A DNA stretch of 6,073 nt, from positions 1 to 6,073 of the forward strand of contig JANXVK010000054.1 in NCBI GenBank assembly GCA_025351675.1. The letters run 5' to 3'. This document shows positions 5,062 to 6,073 of this stretch, piece after piece. Source of the stretch: Rhizobacter sp. Lineage in GTDB: Bacteria; Pseudomonadota; Gammaproteobacteria; Burkholderiales; Burkholderiaceae_C. The notes beneath the pieces were generated by a model. It ran no database searches and was not told the DNA's origin. It saw only the letters and a program-made list of their open reading frames with translations. Both the position numbers and the translations under genes were made by a program. The stretch's first letter is position 1, and each line of letters begins with the position of its first letter.

Positions 5062-5952
5062 TTGAAGAACGCCGATCTGGCCGAGTTGCTCGGCCTCGCC
5101 GCCCTGTGGGGTGCGTCGTTCCTGTTCGTGCGCATGGGCGCCGCCGAGTTCGGGCCGGTCGCGCTCGCCGCGCTTCGCGTGATCGGCGCCGCGCTGTTCC
5201 TGATGCCGCTGCTGGCGCTGCGAAAAGAGCTCGGCGCATTGCGCCGCCACTGGCGCGCGATCTTCGTCGTCGGCATCACGAATTCGGCGCTGCCCTTCCT
5301 GTTGTTCGCGTACGCGGCGCTGTCGATCACGGCCGGCCTGTCGGCGATCTTCAACGCCGCGTCGCCGCTGTTCGGCGCGCTGATCGCGTGGCTGTGGCTC
5401 AAGGACAAGCTCACCCCCGCGCGCGTCGCCGGCCTCGTGATCGGCTTCGCCGGCGTGCTCTGGCTCGCCTGGGACAAGGCGAGTTTCAAGTCGGGCGGGT
5501 CGGGCTGGGCGACGGTCGCGTGCATCAGCGCCGCGCTGCTGTATGGCTTCTCCGCCAGCCTGACGAAAAGGCACCTGAGCGGCGTCGCGCCGATGGCGGT
5601 GGCGGCCGGCAGCCAGCTCGCCGCGGCGTTGGTGCTGGCGCTGCCGGCGGCGCTGTGGTGGCCGAGCGTGGCGCCGTCCGGTCAGGCGTGGCTCACGATG
5701 ACGCTGCTCGCTGTGCTCTGCACAGGCGTCGCTTACCTGCTGTTTTTCCGCCTGATCGCGCACGTCGGGCCGGGGAACGCCATCGCGGTGACCTTCCTGA
5801 TCCCGGCGTTCGCAGTGCTGTGGGGCTGGCTGTTTCTCGACGAGCGCATTGGCGTCTCGATGGTCGCCGGCTGCGCGGTGATCCTGCTCGGCACCGGGCA
5901 GGCGACCGGCCTGCTGAAATGGCCGCACGGACGGCCTGCGCGTGCCGGATAG
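5062..5952 (+). CDS. EamA/DMT-superfamily membrane transporter (RhaT/YdcZ-like exporter)
   Basis: This 296-residue, very hydrophobic protein has two EamA repeats (about 5-136 and 149-278), each with roughly five membrane helices, giving the ten-helix drug/metabolite transporter fold. Typical features are the N-terminal LAALWGASFLFVRMG (12-26), ALSITAGLSAIFNAASPLFGALIAWLWL spanning about 86-113 with the usual KDKLTP after it, and in the second half IAHVGPGNAIAVTFLIPAFAVLWGWLFLDERIG (232-264). No ATG lies before the first helix. I chose the TTG at 5062, 14 bases after the ogt stop, because the next ATG (5134) would remove the first helix. Only a weak GACGGA precedes the TTG. The gene follows ogt closely and probably shares its mRNA. 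The substrate is unknown; members export amino acids, purines or other metabolites. A role in alkylation tolerance is suggested only by position. Confidence 0.88.
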   Translation: MKNADLAELLGLAALWGASFLFVRMGAAEFGPVALAALRVIGAALFLMPLLALRKELGALRRHWRAIFVVGITNSALPFLLFAYAALSITAGLSAIFNAASPLFGALIAWLWLKDKLTPARVAGLVIGFAGVLWLAWDKASFKSGGSGWATVACISAALLYGFSASLTKRHLSGVAPMAVAAGSQLAAALVLALPAALWWPSVAPSGQAWLTMTLLAVLCTGVAYLLFFRLIAHVGPGNAIAVTFLIPAFAVLWGWLFLDERIGVSMVAGCAVILLGTGQATGLLKWPHGRPARAG

Positions 5953-6048
5953 GACCACCCGACGCCACACACGGCATCTCGGTTCGGCTTGGCTCCGGGG
6001 AGGCGAAGCGTCATGTTCTCGAGGGGGCCGCTGGTACACTAAAAGGCC
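5953..6048 (+). promoter_or_regulatory. Gap before the last gene, with candidate extended -10 promoter (TGGTACACT at 6032-6040)
   Basis: The 96-bp gap after the EamA stop shows no clear intrinsic terminator; stems are imperfect and no T-run is present. TGG followed by TACACT matches an extended -10 element (TGnTATAAT) at 6 of 8 fixed positions, with no convincing -35 box. The element ends 8 bases before the ATG at 6049, so the mRNA could be nearly leaderless. AAGG at 6043-6046 is only 2 bases from the ATG, too close for a normal Shine-Dalgarno sequence. Confidence 0.35.
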
Positions 6049-6073
6049 ATGGACTATCCCGGCAACCTGTTCG
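6049..6073 (+). CDS. gmk: Start of a gene, probably guanylate kinase (runs off window)
   Basis: Only eight complete codons are visible, reading MDYPGNLF. I recall guanylate kinases of Burkholderiales that begin with (M)xYPGNLF just before the P-loop (APSGAGKS), which here would lie beyond the window. Guanylate kinase phosphorylates GMP to GDP. The promoter-like TACACT just upstream and the gap after the transporter make this a new transcription unit. No catalytic motif is present in the visible part, so the call rests on a short N-terminal match and could be wrong. Confidence 0.5.

Noticed and set aside
4981..6039. A 352-codon minus-strand open frame opposite the EamA gene
   Set aside because: The product is a charged Arg/Gln/Glu-rich sequence, as expected when a hydrophobic membrane-protein gene is read in reverse. 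No domain is recognisable and the plus-strand gene explains the DNA.
1..6073. CRISPR arrays, tRNA or rRNA genes, insertion sequences, phage or toxin-antitoxin genes
   Set aside because: No regularly spaced repeats, cloverleaf or rRNA-like sequence, transposase motifs, or small paired genes were found on either strand.

Overview
The window looks like chromosomal DNA of a GC-rich betaproteobacterium, most likely order Burkholderiales (Rubrivivax/Leptothrix/Comamonadaceae-like). Three things suggest this: strong G/C preference at third codon positions, the sequence of the branched-chain amino acid transporter permeases, and a GC-rich intergenic repeat at 156-305 that I recall from genomes of this order. 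The first residues of the last gene resemble Burkholderiales guanylate kinase. The assignment comes from reading the sequence; no database search was run.

Layout. Minus strand, left part: livH (437-1312) and the first 38 codons of livM (1-114) encode the two membrane permeases of a branched-chain amino acid (HAAT-type) ABC transporter. A 322-bp spacer that carries the dispersed repeat separates them, which is unusually long. Plus strand, divergent from livH: a TetR-family regulator (1467-2084) overlaps by 4 bp (ATGA) with a crotonase-family acyl-CoA enzyme (2081-2875). The divergent region of about 154 bp (1313-1466) contains a perfect inverted repeat, GCTTGC-CAA-GCAAGC, which is a candidate operator.

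After a hairpin-dense gap (2876-3026) comes a second plus-strand operon. It holds an Ada-sensor/AraC-HTH/AlkA-glycosylase fusion (3027-4532), an O6-alkylguanine-DNA alkyltransferase Ogt/AGT (4529-5047, ATGA overlap) and an EamA/DMT-family membrane transporter with a probable TTG start (5062-5952). After a 96-bp gap, the last 25 bases begin another plus-strand gene, probably gmk.

Function. The alkylation-repair genes form a rearranged adaptive response. The methylphosphotriester sensor and DNA-binding part of Ada is joined to the 3-methyladenine glycosylase, and the O6-methylguanine transferase is a separate, translationally coupled protein. The left half is an acyl-CoA/branched-chain substrate locus in which the TetR protein may control its crotonase partner, the divergent permease genes, or both.

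I found no CRISPR array, tRNA, rRNA, insertion sequence, phage gene or clearly novel multi-gene system. The less ordinary features are the repeat-filled livH-livM spacer, the cluster of competing hairpins at 2881-2959, the crotonase that lacks one canonical glutamate, and two -10-like elements placed so close to ATG codons that the transcripts could be leaderless or nearly so.
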